DNA of 64,000 nucleotides from Aureispira sp. CCB-QB1 (GCF_000724545.1 NZ_JHBV01000015.1:48604-112603), one strand, 5' to 3'. Positions 50,374 to 60,737 are shown, counted from the stretch's first letter. Notes: generated from the letters alone by a model not told the origin. Translations and numbers: made by a program.

Positions 50374-50404
50374 CAAAATTAATCAAATGTATTACTTTAT
50401 CAAA
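50374..50404 (-). promoter_or_regulatory. Promoter of fabD
   Basis: On the minus strand, TTTG (50404-50401) and TAATTTTG (50381-50374) are separated by 19 bp, the layout of the Bacteroidota sigma-A consensus. The start of transcription would be about 45 bp before the fabD ATG. Confidence 0.6.
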
Positions 50405-50469
50405 TAAGTAATCTCCAAATTTTCAATCATCAGTATAACCGACGTTGGTTCCCTCTCCCCAAAAAGCTA

Positions 50470-52143
50470 CTAGACAAGCATCCCTGCAATCGTAGCTGTC
50501 AAGAAACAGGCAACGGTACCACCAATCAAAGCTTTTACACCAAACTCTGCTAGTGTTGTTCGGCGTTCGGGTGCAATTGCGCCAATCCCTCCTAACTGAA
50601 TTCCTATAGAAGCAAAGTTAGCAAAACCACACAAAGCATAAGTAGCTATAATTTTTGATTTATGTGTAATATTATCACTAACCGAAGGAATATCAGCATA
50701 AGCAACAAACTCGTTCAAGATTGTTTTTTTACCCAACAACTGCCCTACGGTTAAAATATCTTCAGAAGGAGTTCCCAATATCCAAGCAATTGGAGACATA
50801 ACTACCCCTAAGATATACTCTAGATTAAATGCAGGAAATCTTCCTTCTGTACTTTGATTGGTATACATATTCAAAGACATTCTATTCATTTCATTGCCCG
50901 TATAACTTAAAGTATCCAAAGGTATATTAGATTTTGTATCTGCATATAAAACCCAGCCATCTACAGGAACTGTACTTGTTATACCATTTGCCCCTGTTAC
51001 TGTTTCTTGCCCAATAACAGCCCAACGAATATCCATTTCGTTTCTCAATAAGGTATCGTAAACAATATCAAACCTAGGAACAGAATGCGCTTCTTCTACT
51101 ATTGTAAAAGCAATACTATCTACCCCATTCGAACCTGTTACAATTGTTTCCTCTACGACTTTAACCATTTCTTCTGTAGGGGGCAGAGGTATTTGTATCG
51201 CCTGAACTAAAGTATCCTGATGAGGCAAAAAGGCATCCCCCAACAATGCAAAAGAGCCATCGCTAGTCCATCCAACCCATTCCCCCAAAGTATTGGAACA
51301 GATTGCATTCAACATCGCTACTAAAGCAATAAATACAATCAACATCGCTCCTACATTAACCGCTAATTTCAATCCATCAGAAGTACCGTTAGAAATTGCT
51401 TCCAAGAGGTTGTTTCCAATTTTATCTTTAGGCACTTCCAAATTAGTATCAACCTCTTCTGTTTCTGGATATAGTATTTTTGCGGCTAGTATCGCTGCTG
51501 GGGCAGACATAATAGAAGCGGTTAACAAATGCCTTGCAAATTCCTCTTGCGATGCCGTATCATCTCCTCCCAAAAAACCAATGTACGCTGCTAGGACACC
51601 ACCTGCTATAGTTGCCATCCCTCCCACCATCAAGCACAATAACTCTGACTTGGTCATTTTATCTAAGTACGGCTTGATAATTAAAGGTGCTTCGGTTTGT
51701 CCAATAAAGACATTGGCAGCAGCAGCCAAACTCTCTGCTCCAGACAAACGCATTACTCTAGTCATTACATAAGCTAATGCATAAATAACTCGTTGTAGAA
51801 TGCCTAGGTAATATAAGATGGAAGACAAAGCAGAAAAGAATAAAATAGTAGGCAAAATCTGAAAAGCAAAAATAAATCCAGCATTAGAGGGATCCATCAA
51901 GCCACCAAAAACAAAAGTAGATCCTTGTTTGGTAAACTCCAATACGCTAACAAAACCACTACCAATCCAGTCAAAAACGCTTCGCACAAAATCTACCTTT
52001 AAGACCGCTAATCCAAATATGATTTGCATCCCTAAGGCTATACTTACCAATTTCCAGTCAATTGCTTTTTTGTTTGAAGAAAAAACATACAATACAGCAA
52101 CCAAAACTGTAATTCCCAAAATCCCTCTAAAAATGTCTTCCAT
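50470..52143 (-). CDS. NupC-type concentrative nucleoside transporter with insertion
   Basis: A 557-residue inner-membrane protein of the CNT (NupC) family, which imports nucleosides with Na+ or H+. The gate/core motifs FIGQTEAPLIIKPYL, ELLCLMVGGMATIAGGVLAAY, LNEFVAYADI and ALCGFANFASIGIQLGGIGAIAPERR are all intact. Compared with the usual about 400 residues, an extra hydrophilic stretch of about 150 residues (about 285-435) interrupts the transporter between the SxxLG(E)-like helix region and FNLEYILGV. It contains two TGxNG-type repeats and should be on the periplasmic side, perhaps as a small lid or sensor. Confidence 0.92.
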   Translation of the reverse strand: MEDIFRGILGITVLVAVLYVFSSNKKAIDWKLVSIALGMQIIFGLAVLKVDFVRSVFDWIGSGFVSVLEFTKQGSTFVFGGLMDPSNAGFIFAFQILPTILFFSALSSILYYLGILQRVIYALAYVMTRVMRLSGAESLAAAANVFIGQTEAPLIIKPYLDKMTKSELLCLMVGGMATIAGGVLAAYIGFLGGDDTASQEEFARHLLTASIMSAPAAILAAKILYPETEEVDTNLEVPKDKIGNNLLEAISNGTSDGLKLAVNVGAMLIVFIALVAMLNAICSNTLGEWVGWTSDGSFALLGDAFLPHQDTLVQAIQIPLPPTEEMVKVVEETIVTGSNGVDSIAFTIVEEAHSVPRFDIVYDTLLRNEMDIRWAVIGQETVTGANGITSTVPVDGWVLYADTKSNIPLDTLSYTGNEMNRMSLNMYTNQSTEGRFPAFNLEYILGVVMSPIAWILGTPSEDILTVGQLLGKKTILNEFVAYADIPSVSDNITHKSKIIATYALCGFANFASIGIQLGGIGAIAPERRTTLAEFGVKALIGGTVACFLTATIAGMLV

Positions 52144-52558
52144 AAATATTTTTATCCTTTAAAAACTTATCAATCCAACAAACACTCTTTAAAAAGTTAA
52201 CACAAAATTAAAATAAAACACTAAAGCACAATTTCTTAAATAGAAAAAAATGTGCTTGAATACTTTTAAAAAAGTGCTTTTGTTTTGCATCGCCAATCAA
52301 AGTATGTTTTTTTTGGGAAAAGGTCGGTTTCAAAGCATGACTTTTTTTATTCTTCTAGGCTTATCGTCCTTTTTTATGAAAAAATGTTTTATAAGGATTA
52401 TTATTTTTTCTTTAACTTAAACATTTTTTATATTAACTTTAAGGCACTTTCCCCTGTCCTAATTCTACTCTTTTTAAGTGTTATTTTAAAAAAGCACTCA
52501 AGCAACTTAGATTCAGGGAACTATAATATTTTTTTTAATCATTTAAGACGATAACATC
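52144..52558. other. Divergent intergenic region
   Basis: It holds the likely nupC promoter at 52203-52231. An 89-codon plus-strand frame with a TTG start inside it lacks any protein-like feature and is not called. Confidence 0.4.
52203..52231 (-). promoter_or_regulatory. Promoter of nupC-like gene
   Basis: On the minus strand TTG (52231-52229) and TAATTTTG (52210-52203) are spaced by 18 bp, fitting the Bacteroidota consensus, about 60 bp before the transporter ATG. Confidence 0.5.
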
Positions 52559-53002
52559 ATGCAAAAGTTAATCCTCCTGTTACTTATTGCACCGTTAGGG
52601 TTGTTTGCGCAATCCGAAACCGAAGCAACAAGAGCACATCAGCAGGCTGAAAATCAACTTATGAGGCGGTATCCTCAAGCAAAAAAAGTTAATTTAAAAG
52701 CCTTAACTCAACAACAAAAAGAAGCACACAAACAATGCTCTACTTGTGGCAAAAACAAGATTGCTTCTTCTTCCTCTTTTGAAACTCAACAACGTTCCAT
52801 GAAAGAGCTAATAGCAAATCAAGAACGACTAGTTGCGATTATCAAAAACCTACACGAAAGCGAAAGTACAGATGTAGCATTAATCGGAAAATATCAAAAG
52901 GCGCTAACGCTTAATCTTGAAAAGATAAAAGCATTAGAATTCCATCTTGAAAATGCAAAGAAAAAGCAAAAACAAATTGCTTTAAAAAAAGCAGCTCAAT
53001 AG
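52559..53002 (+). CDS. Small secreted helical protein
   Basis: A 147-residue protein with a clear signal peptide (ends LFAQ, about 17). The mature part is Gln/Lys/Ala-rich and helical, with a CxxC pair (CSTCGKNK) near residue 60 and a probable coiled coil at 80-140. Family not recognised. The CxxC could bind metal or act in redox. It precedes the giant SprB-type protein gene by about 600 bp without an evident link. Confidence 0.68.
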   Translation: MQKLILLLLIAPLGLFAQSETEATRAHQQAENQLMRRYPQAKKVNLKALTQQQKEAHKQCSTCGKNKIASSSSFETQQRSMKELIANQERLVAIIKNLHESESTDVALIGKYQKALTLNLEKIKALEFHLENAKKKQKQIALKKAAQ

Positions 53003-53036
53003 CCCTTTGATTTTTCTAATCATCTTTATTTCACAA

Positions 53037-53119
53037 TAGTTCGTTGAAACCACGTAATAGCAGCACCGCTAACTAAAAGCAAAGTGCTCACGAAGTAATT
53101 AACGAACTACTAATTTCAA
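53037..53119. repeat. Diverged palindromic repeat, copy C
   Basis: CGTTGAAACCACGTAATAGCAGC (from 53042) closely matches the left part of copy B, and AGTGCTCACGAAGTAATT is the reverse complement of the copy-B string TACTTCGTGAGC. TAGTTCGTT (53037-53045) pairs with AACGAACTA (53101-53109). The central block of copies A and B is missing, so this is a shorter or rearranged member. Confidence 0.55.
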
Positions 53120-53596
53120 CAAACAAAACTTGAATAGTCTGCTAAAATACTGTATCTGTCATGAGATATCGGGTGCAATATTCCCTTAATATACTACTGT
53201 AGTATGGTCAACTCAACTTGTCGAGTTGCCTTTGTTCTTGTATTGTGCCAATATCAAATGGCACGAATCAACTAATCAAAGGGATTTTTTATCAATCATA
53301 TGCATATATGCTCCCATAACAATACTTAGCACACTGTAGCATAAATAATACTTTTTAAGTGAGCCTTTTTTACGAACCTCTTTTGCTCTTTACAGGTAAC
53401 TACTACCTATAAAGTAATATTCTCACCTTGTTAGCTAAATATTCCTTGAAATATATGACGCTAACCCAAATAGAATCAAACCATAAGAGTTCTCAACTTT
53501 TACTAAAATTGCTCCACAAAAATGAGAGGATTTATTTGCAGAGTAGTTAGCAGATGATAAAAGTTCAATGCTTTATTTTTAAAATTCTAATTTATA
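53120..53596. other. Intergenic with three consecutive hairpins
   Basis: After repeat copy C, three short inverted repeats follow each other: ATACTAC/GTAGTAT (53192-53206), CAACTC/GAGTTG (53209-53228) and GTGCCA/TGGCAC (53245-53264). No gene is visible. This could be a structured RNA or a chance cluster. Confidence 0.35.
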
Positions 53597-56500
53597 ATGA
53601 AACGATTATATAGTATTATTGTTTTGTGTTGTATCAGCCTTGGTTGGTTCAACCAAGCCAATGCACAAGCTCCTGATTGTTCAGGTGCTTTTCAAAGTCC
53701 ATTTTGTAGTGGTATTGCTCAATACCCTGCCAATTTTGACGGTACAGGTTCTGGGGCTGGTCCCCAAGCTCCCGCAGGTCCCAATTACGACTGTTTAGGT
53801 ACACAAGGCAATCCAAGTTATTTTTCTTTAACGATTGAACAATCTGGATTAATTGACTTTACTCTAGACAATACAGCTAATGTTGACATTGATTTTATCC
53901 TTTGGGGACCATTTACGAGTATTGCAGCAGCAGGACTTGCTTGTGATTCTATGGGACAAGGGGGACAATGGGGTAACATCGCAGATTGTAGTTATAGCTC
54001 TGTTAGTCAAGAACAAGTAACCATTCCCAATGCGCAAGCAGGTGAAGTTTATATTTTAATGGTTACAAACTATGCCAATGTTGCTACCAATATCTTTAGT
54101 ACACAAAATTCAGGATCAGGAAGTATAGCCTGTCCGTGTGAAATTCCTTACGATATTGACACCTTAGGCGTAGCTTTTGGTAACCAAGGTTATATTACAG
54201 ATACGACAAATGGTATCAATCAATTTGTCGTTTGTCCTAACAATACTTTAGGGATTAATGTAGGAGCATCTGGTTCATTAAATGATACGCTAAATTTGTA
54301 TGGTCCATTTACAACTATTAACGATGCATTTACGAACAATACCATCTTAGTTACCAATCCTAATGCACCAGTTAGTTTTGATTCTTTGAATGTACTTGCT
54401 TTAATAACACCAACTCAAGAAGAGATTGGGGTTAATAACTTTAATATTGGATTGAGAAATGATTTATATACGGGTGGTTTTAGCGACAGTAGTTGTTTTG
54501 ACTTGCTCAATGTCCAAGTTATTGTTCCTGGTGTTCGTTTAAATAACAGATCGGTTTGTTCTGGAGCTAGTTTTGAAGTCGTAGCTGATTCTATTCCCAC
54601 AACAATCTTAGGTAGCTCTAGCTATAATTGGCGTCAAATCAGTGGTCCAGCAGTTAGCTTTTCTAGTACGACCACCCGAATCCCAACGATTACCATTCCT
54701 GTCTCATCTAGTACAAGTTCTAATGATTCTACAGTTATTGTTGTCGATTACAACTATGGTGGCTTGTGTCCTATGAGCGATACAATGGTGCTTAACTATC
54801 CAGATATGTCGGTAACGGCAAGTGCGCTTCCTGATTCGGTTTGTTCTGGTGGCAACTCAAATTTATTGGTTACTTTATCGGATACATTAACACCAGCTCT
54901 TTGTGATGATTATGATGTAAGTATCATTCCTTTTGCTCCATTAACAACAACTGGCGGAACAGCGGTTTCCAATTTTACAGCAACATCTACTTTTGGAGCT
55001 ACAGACGAAGGTATTTCTGCTGCACTACCTATTGGTTTTGATTTTGATTTTTATTGTAATAGCTTTAATACTTTCTACATCCACACCAACGGATTTATTA
55101 CATTCAATGCCTTGGGCCCCAACGCAGGCTTCTTGCCTGGTGCTACTTTACCTGCTGCTGGTGATCCCGAAAACATCATTGCGCTTTCATGGGAAGACTT
55201 GGATGTTGGCAACGGAGGTAGCATCAACTACTACGTAGTAGGGACAGCCCCTAATCGACAACTTGTTGTAAATTTCAATGGTATCCAAAACTGGCTAGGT
55301 AGTACAAGTACAACTACACAAGCTATCTTGAATGAATCTGACAATTCTATCGAAATACATATTACGAGCAATACATTGGGGGTTTCTACAATTGGTATTG
55401 AGAATGGTGATGGCACAGTAGCTCACTATCATTCAAGCTTAAATGCTACTCAAGGACAAGCAAGTGGACCAATTACCAATGTTGCTTATCGCTTTAGTCC
55501 CAAAGTTTTTGGACCATTTTATAACTGGACACCTGCAGCTACACTAAATGCCAACAATGTAGCCTCTCCTGTTGCTACTCCAACAGCGACGACTACTTAT
55601 ACAGTAGCTGTGCAAGATGGTGTTTGTACTTACAGTGATTCGACAACCGTACATATTATTTCTGGGCTAAACACTCCTACGGTTATTTGTGATAGTTCTT
55701 CTGTCAATAGCCTTAGTTTTAGCTGGTCTGACTTAGGTTTACCTGCTACAGGCTTTTATGAATATAGTTTAGATGGTGGTGCTACTTGGGTTAATGTAGG
55801 GAACGTTTTGGCAACTACAGCAACAGGCTTAAATAGCAACACAAATTATACGATTCTTGTTCGTGGGAACGATGGTACAGGAGGGGCTTGCCCACTAAGT
55901 CCTACTGGAACTAATAACTGTAGTACGCTTAATCCTAGCTGTATTAATAATCCTGCTATCAACATAGCTTTAACGCCAACCAACTTACTTTGTAACAACG
56001 ATTCTTCTGGTTGTGTTAGTGCCATTGTAACAGGTGGTAGCGGAAGTCCAATGAATTTGACTTGGTCTAACGGCACCGTTGATATGGATACTATCTGTAA
56101 TTTAGTAGCAGGAACTTATACTTTAGTTGTAACAGATACTATTTCTGGTGGTCCAGGCTCTCCTACAATTTCTTGTATTGACTCGCAAAGTATTACCATT
56201 ACAGAACCATCTGTGTTAGCTATTGTAGTAGACTCCTTTAATAATCCATTCTGTAGTGGATCTGCCGATGGCAATATCTTTACAACAGCTACGGGAGGAA
56301 CTCCTAACTACAGTTATAATTGGAGCAACAGCGATACGACAGGTGATGTTACGGGTTTGAATAATGGTACATTTACTGTTACCGTTACAGACGCTAATGG
56401 CTGTACAGACACCGCACAAGCAACGTTAACTGTTCCTAACCCTATTCTCATTACTGTAGATAATATTGTTGACAATAGTTGTGCAGGAACTGCCGATGGT

Positions 56501-57925
56501 AGTGTTTCTATCACAGCAACAGGTGGCGTTGGAACATTGACTTACTTGTGGAACAATAATGCTACGACAGAAGATCTTGCTGCGGTTTCTAATGGAACTT
56601 ATATCGTAACCGTTACAGATAATAATGGTTGCTCTGAAACGGCACAAGCTGTCGTGAATCCTACAATATTGTTGAGTGTTACAGACGTATCGGTTAATCC
56701 ATCGTGTAATGGAGAGGATGGAACATCTACCCTAACTGTTTCAGGAGGTTCTGGATCATATGCATTTGATTGGGGTGCTGCTTCTACTTCTACGACCAAT
56801 ACAGCTACGATACCTTCAGGTACATTTACAGTTACCATTACTGATAATGGCAATGGTTGTTCGACTTTAGATACCATCACTTTAGTGGATCCACCTGTTT
56901 TGGTTGTTACGCTAGTTGATACCACTAATATTGGCTGTAATTCAACAGCAAATTCTGGTGCTATTGACATTCAGGTTTCTGGAGGTACACCTGTCTATAC
57001 TTACGCTTGGGATAATAGTGCTACTACCGAAGATTTATCAGGCTTAGCAGCAGGAAATTATACCGTTGTTGTGACAGATGCTAATGGTTGTTCGGTAACT
57101 GGAGGTCCATATACTGTTGAAGAAGCTACGGATGTTACTGTGACGATTACTACCTTGGTGGGCAATTTAGCTTGTGATTTACAACCTATCGGTGCGCTAA
57201 ATGCTGTTGCTACTGGTGGAAGTAATATTACGTATACTTGGAGTAATAATAGTACGGATAGCACCGCAACAGGCTTAGCAGCAGGAAACCACACGGTTAC
57301 AGTTACCAATAGTGATGGATGTACCGCAACAGCCAGTCAAACCATCAATGCTCCTGTTATTCCAACAGTAGATGCTTTTGTAAGTGTTACAGGCATGACA
57401 AGTGTTTCTGTTCCTCTAAATACTGCTGTAACATTATCAGCTGGTTCTACTGGTTTTGATTATACTTGGACTAGTATTGTTGATCCTGTTACAGGAAATG
57501 CTAATATTGCGAATTCTACACTTGGCGTAACAACTGCTAATCCTGATCCAGAAGGAGATTATACCTATATTGTTACGGCTAGTGCGACAACAAATGACAC
57601 GACTTGTAGTGTTACCGATACGGTTTGGATTACAGTAGAAGCACCCTTCCAAGGAGTTCCTACTGCCTTTACACCAGATGGTGATGGTATTAACGATACA
57701 TTCCGTCCTGTTACTTTAGCAGATGAAGAAATAAGTTCTTTTAGAATATTCAACCGCTGGGGGCAAGAAATTTACAATGGCGATACCTCTCATGGAGATG
57801 GCTGGGACGGTACTGTTAATGGTGTTCCTCAACCAACAGAGGTTTATATCTATATGATTGTTTACAAAAAAGCAAGTGATCCAGATACAAGAACTGTAAA
57901 AGGTGAATTTACATTAATACGATAA
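53597..57925 (+). CDS. Giant SprB-repeat protein with T9SS type B (CHU_C) domain
   Basis: A 1442-residue secreted protein. The signal peptide ends near residue 24 (NAQA). The N-terminal third contains beta-sandwich regions (about 25-430), followed by a nidogen-like/jelly-roll module (about 455-635, with FYIHTNGFITFN and ENIIALSWEDLDV). A fibronectin-III-like segment follows, then about six SprB-type repeats (about 790-1255; TYLWNNNATTEDLAAV, Y-VTVTDNNGC). The C-terminal about 90 residues (VPTAFTPDGDGINDTFRP to FTLIR) are a typical type B sorting domain (CHU_C, gliding-motility-associated). Type B substrates stay at the cell surface in related bacteria, often needing a PorP-like partner, none of which is next to it. 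Confidence 0.92.
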   Translation: MKRLYSIIVLCCISLGWFNQANAQAPDCSGAFQSPFCSGIAQYPANFDGTGSGAGPQAPAGPNYDCLGTQGNPSYFSLTIEQSGLIDFTLDNTANVDIDFILWGPFTSIAAAGLACDSMGQGGQWGNIADCSYSSVSQEQVTIPNAQAGEVYILMVTNYANVATNIFSTQNSGSGSIACPCEIPYDIDTLGVAFGNQGYITDTTNGINQFVVCPNNTLGINVGASGSLNDTLNLYGPFTTINDAFTNNTILVTNPNAPVSFDSLNVLALITPTQEEIGVNNFNIGLRNDLYTGGFSDSSCFDLLNVQVIVPGVRLNNRSVCSGASFEVVADSIPTTILGSSSYNWRQISGPAVSFSSTTTRIPTITIPVSSSTSSNDSTVIVVDYNYGGLCPMSDTMVLNYPDMSVTASALPDSVCSGGNSNLLVTLSDTLTPALCDDYDVSIIPFAPLTTTGGTAVSNFTATSTFGATDEGISAALPIGFDFDFYCNSFNTFYIHTNGFITFNALGPNAGFLPGATLPAAGDPENIIALSWEDLDVGNGGSINYYVVGTAPNRQLVVNFNGIQNWLGSTSTTTQAILNESDNSIEIHITSNTLGVSTIGIENGDGTVAHYHSSLNATQGQASGPITNVAYRFSPKVFGPFYNWTPAATLNANNVASPVATPTATTTYTVAVQDGVCTYSDSTTVHIISGLNTPTVICDSSSVNSLSFSWSDLGLPATGFYEYSLDGGATWVNVGNVLATTATGLNSNTNYTILVRGNDGTGGACPLSPTGTNNCSTLNPSCINNPAINIALTPTNLLCNNDSSGCVSAIVTGGSGSPMNLTWSNGTVDMDTICNLVAGTYTLVVTDTISGGPGSPTISCIDSQSITITEPSVLAIVVDSFNNPFCSGSADGNIFTTATGGTPNYSYNWSNSDTTGDVTGLNNGTFTVTVTDANGCTDTAQATLTVPNPILITVDNIVDNSCAGTADGSVSITATGGVGTLTYLWNNNATTEDLAAVSNGTYIVTVTDNNGCSETAQAVVNPTILLSVTDVSVNPSCNGEDGTSTLTVSGGSGSYAFDWGAASTSTTNTATIPSGTFTVTITDNGNGCSTLDTITLVDPPVLVVTLVDTTNIGCNSTANSGAIDIQVSGGTPVYTYAWDNSATTEDLSGLAAGNYTVVVTDANGCSVTGGPYTVEEATDVTVTITTLVGNLACDLQPIGALNAVATGGSNITYTWSNNSTDSTATGLAAGNHTVTVTNSDGCTATASQTINAPVIPTVDAFVSVTGMTSVSVPLNTAVTLSAGSTGFDYTWTSIVDPVTGNANIANSTLGVTTANPDPEGDYTYIVTASATTNDTTCSVTDTVWITVEAPFQGVPTAFTPDGDGINDTFRPVTLADEEISSFRIFNRWGQEIYNGDTSHGDGWDGTVNGVPQPTEVYIYMIVYKKASDPDTRTVKGEFTLIR

Positions 57926-58286
57926 TATACTTTGTAAATAACGTATATAGACTCAACAGGATGGACAGCAATTGTTCATCCTGTTTTGTGTTTTAGAGCA
58001 TTCCCTCACCCCACCTCTTTTTATACGACAGTTCGAAAAGCATCGATTATTCAAACTAAAAACACTACAAATCCTTAATTTTAGGCGTTTTTAGCTGATT
58101 TTTACAGTTATCGTTCATTAAATGCCATTGGTCGCAAAAAGTTGATTTCTCCATTTCCATGAAATACATTTGGAGCAGTACCCCGAAAAAGCAAACACTT
58201 TTTTCAAGTACATCACCAACGTATTCTTTTAACCATGCATTATTATTTTCTTTCTTCAAAGATGATAGCATGCGAAAATAATCTCT
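57926..58286. other. Intergenic with terminator
   Basis: Apart from the terminator at 57955-57985, nothing is recognised. A 68-codon minus-strand frame in this stretch is not credible. Confidence 0.35.
57955..57985 (+). terminator. Terminator after giant SprB gene
   Basis: AACAGGATGGACA (57955-57967) pairs with TGTTCATCCTGTT (57973-57985), followed by a T-rich stretch, 30 bp beyond the stop. Confidence 0.8.
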
Positions 58287-60737
58287 ATGAAATCACTACT
58301 AACAACACTGCTACTTTTTGCACTTTTAAATGCTTCTTTTGCACAAGGTCAAGCGCCTCCTACAGGATCAATAAAAGGAATTGTACAAGATGCAGAGAGC
58401 AAACAATTGATAGAATTTGCTACTATTTCAGTACATCACCGAACAGACTCTTCGCTTATTACGGGGGGTGTTACCAACGAAAAAGGAGCATTTGATATAC
58501 AAAGAATTCCGTTCGGCAACTATTATGTCGTTATTGACTTTATCGGCTACCAGTCTAGCATACAAAATATTTCACTATCTGCGGAGCAACCTAACTTAGA
58601 AATTCCACCAACTCTACTAAGTGTAAACGCCGCGACTCTAAATACTGCTGAGGTGACTGCCGAAAGCAATATGATGCAACTAGGTATCGATCGAAAGATT
58701 TTTGATGTAGAAAAAAGCACCTTAGTGAATGGTGGAAATGCTATTGATGTGCTGCAAAATACCCCAACGTTAAGTGTAGATATGGATGGAAATATTAGCC
58801 TTAGAGGCAGCCAAGGTGTTAGTGTTTTGATCAATGGCAAACCTTCTGGCTTGAATGGAGCGAATAGAGCTGCTATTTTGAGACAAATTCCAGCTAGTAT
58901 GATTAAAAATATTGAAATCATCACCAATCCATCTGCCAAATATGACCCTGAGGGCATGACGGGGATTATCAATATTGTACTCAAAAAAAATAAAATGCAA
59001 GGGTTTAGTGGCAACGTCTCTTATACTATTGGCACGATGGCTAACAAACACAATGCTGTCGCGGGCATTAGTTTTAGAAACCAAAAAATCAATGTTTTTG
59101 CCAATTACAACTTTAATTACAGAGGGTCTTTCAATTCTGTTGTTGCCAATAGAAAAAATATATTTAGTGATGGAAGTTATAATTTCTTAGAAGAACACGC
59201 AATGGGTAACCACATAAACTACAGTCATTTTGCAAAAGTAGGAATGGATTATTTTATCAATGACAAAAACACGATATCCCTTAGTGCATCGGTTAACCCA
59301 GGCAAAGGTGAAGCTGCTGATAGTATTTATTATACTTTTTTGGATGAGGCAAAAGAAGTAACGTCTTATACGCTAAGGTCTATTGACAAAAAAGATGCAC
59401 CGCTTAGCATGAACTACAATCTAAACTATACCTCTACCTTCAAAACCCCTCAGCAAAAATTAGAATTTGATGCCAATTATACTTCTTACAACGATGCTTT
59501 GGTTAACAATTACAAACAGGAAGATTTAAGGGTAAGTTCAAACGATCCTCTTTTGCAGTACAATGAGGATTTTAGATCAAATCATGTTTTGAATGTACAA
59601 GTAGATTATACACATCCATTCAAAAATAAAGGAAAGATGGAATTGGGAGCCAAAGGTGGGTATCGTTTAATTGATAATAACTTCCAATTTATGAATTACG
59701 ATTATACCCAACAAAACTATGAAACAGATTTAGGAATTAGCAATCACTTCTTATATAGCGAACAAGTTTATGCTTTGTATGGTACTTATGGTCAAAAAAT
59801 TAAAAAGTTTAGCTTCCAAGTAGGCATTCGTTTAGAACAGACTCTAACAACCTCTTATTTATTGACGACCAACGAGCAATACAACAACAACTATTTTAGC
59901 TTTTTCCCAAGTGCACATATTGGTTATGAATTGCCAAAAATGCAACAGCTTCAATTATCTTACAGTCGACGCATCAATCGACCACAAATACAAGCTTTAA
60001 ATCCCTTTGGAGATCAGACCGATCCTCAAAACGTACATATTGGCAATCCTTATCTCAAACCCGAATACATCAATTCAATTGAATTCACCTATGCCAAATA
60101 TTGGAAAAAAGGCTCCTTTACTAGTAGTTTATATTACCGTCAAACAACTGATGTCATGCGTCGATTATACAATGTCGATGCCCAAGGAGTTGGTTCTGTC
60201 CGATTTACCAATTTTGATGAAGCACATTCTTTTGGAGTTGAGCTAGCAACAGGAATACAGTTCTTCAAATGGTGGCGATTAAATGCCAGTCTAAATGCTT
60301 ATAGAATGCAAGAAGATGGAAGTAATTTGAGCGACCAATATAGAAATAGTTCTTTTGGAGGGCATGCTAATATAGGTTCTTCTTTTGAACTTCCTTTAGA
60401 TTTTGGAGTACAATTTAACCTGTTCTATCGTGCGCCTATGGTTTTGGTGATTGGCAATATAACAGATATGTTCTTCAGCACCTTTGCAGTTAGCAAGCGT
60501 TTCTTAAAAAAATCATTGACCATTACTTTAAGAATACAAGATCCTTTTAACGTCCAACAATTTGGTTATGACTTGGCAGATCAAAACTATACCATACAAG
60601 GAAGACATCGTTGGGAGTCAAGGGTTGCTCATTTGAGCATTAGTTATGACTTTGGGAAAATGGATATGGGAGTTAGAAGACGTATGAATCAAAGAGGCTC
60701 CGATGCTGGTGCTGGCGGTGGCGGTGTTGGTTTCTAA
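58287..60737 (+). CDS. TonB-dependent outer-membrane receptor (OMP beta-barrel family 3)
   Basis: An 816-residue outer-membrane protein: signal peptide (ends SFAQ, about 20), CarboxypepD-regulatory-like domain (about 28-112, GSIKGIVQDAESKQLIEFAT), plug domain (about 130-235; DVLQNTPTLSVDMDGNISLRGSQGVSVLINGKP, ITNPSAKYDPEGMTGIINIVLKK) and a barrel of the outer-membrane beta-barrel family 3 type. The C-terminus is unusual: after the last strand it ends in a Gly/Ala tail (DAGAGGGGVGF) that still finishes with Phe. The substrate is unknown; members of this group are often linked to metal or peptide uptake. Confidence 0.9.
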   Translation: MKSLLTTLLLFALLNASFAQGQAPPTGSIKGIVQDAESKQLIEFATISVHHRTDSSLITGGVTNEKGAFDIQRIPFGNYYVVIDFIGYQSSIQNISLSAEQPNLEIPPTLLSVNAATLNTAEVTAESNMMQLGIDRKIFDVEKSTLVNGGNAIDVLQNTPTLSVDMDGNISLRGSQGVSVLINGKPSGLNGANRAAILRQIPASMIKNIEIITNPSAKYDPEGMTGIINIVLKKNKMQGFSGNVSYTIGTMANKHNAVAGISFRNQKINVFANYNFNYRGSFNSVVANRKNIFSDGSYNFLEEHAMGNHINYSHFAKVGMDYFINDKNTISLSASVNPGKGEAADSIYYTFLDEAKEVTSYTLRSIDKKDAPLSMNYNLNYTSTFKTPQQKLEFDANYTSYNDALVNNYKQEDLRVSSNDPLLQYNEDFRSNHVLNVQVDYTHPFKNKGKMELGAKGGYRLIDNNFQFMNYDYTQQNYETDLGISNHFLYSEQVYALYGTYGQKIKKFSFQVGIRLEQTLTTSYLLTTNEQYNNNYFSFFPSAHIGYELPKMQQLQLSYSRRINRPQIQALNPFGDQTDPQNVHIGNPYLKPEYINSIEFTYAKYWKKGSFTSSLYYRQTTDVMRRLYNVDAQGVGSVRFTNFDEAHSFGVELATGIQFFKWWRLNASLNAYRMQEDGSNLSDQYRNSSFGGHANIGSSFELPLDFGVQFNLFYRAPMVLVIGNITDMFFSTFAVSKRFLKKSLTITLRIQDPFNVQQFGYDLADQNYTIQGRHRWESRVAHLSISYDFGKMDMGVRRRMNQRGSDAGAGGGGVGF

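Noticed and set aside
52285..52554. 89-codon plus-strand frame between the nupC-like gene and the small secreted protein
   Set aside because: TTG start, very Phe/Lys/Asn-rich as expected from random AT-rich DNA, no signal or family feature.
55846..57309. Several minus-strand frames inside the giant SprB gene
   Set aside because: Periodic antisense shadows of the SprB repeats (Val/Thr/Pro-rich), not genes.
53597..57925. Reading the internal repetition as a DNA tandem repeat
   Set aside because: The repetition is at protein level (SprB units); nucleotide identity between units is low.
58065..58271. 68-codon minus-strand frame upstream of the outer-membrane receptor
   Set aside because: No recognisable domain; it occupies the receptor's likely promoter region.
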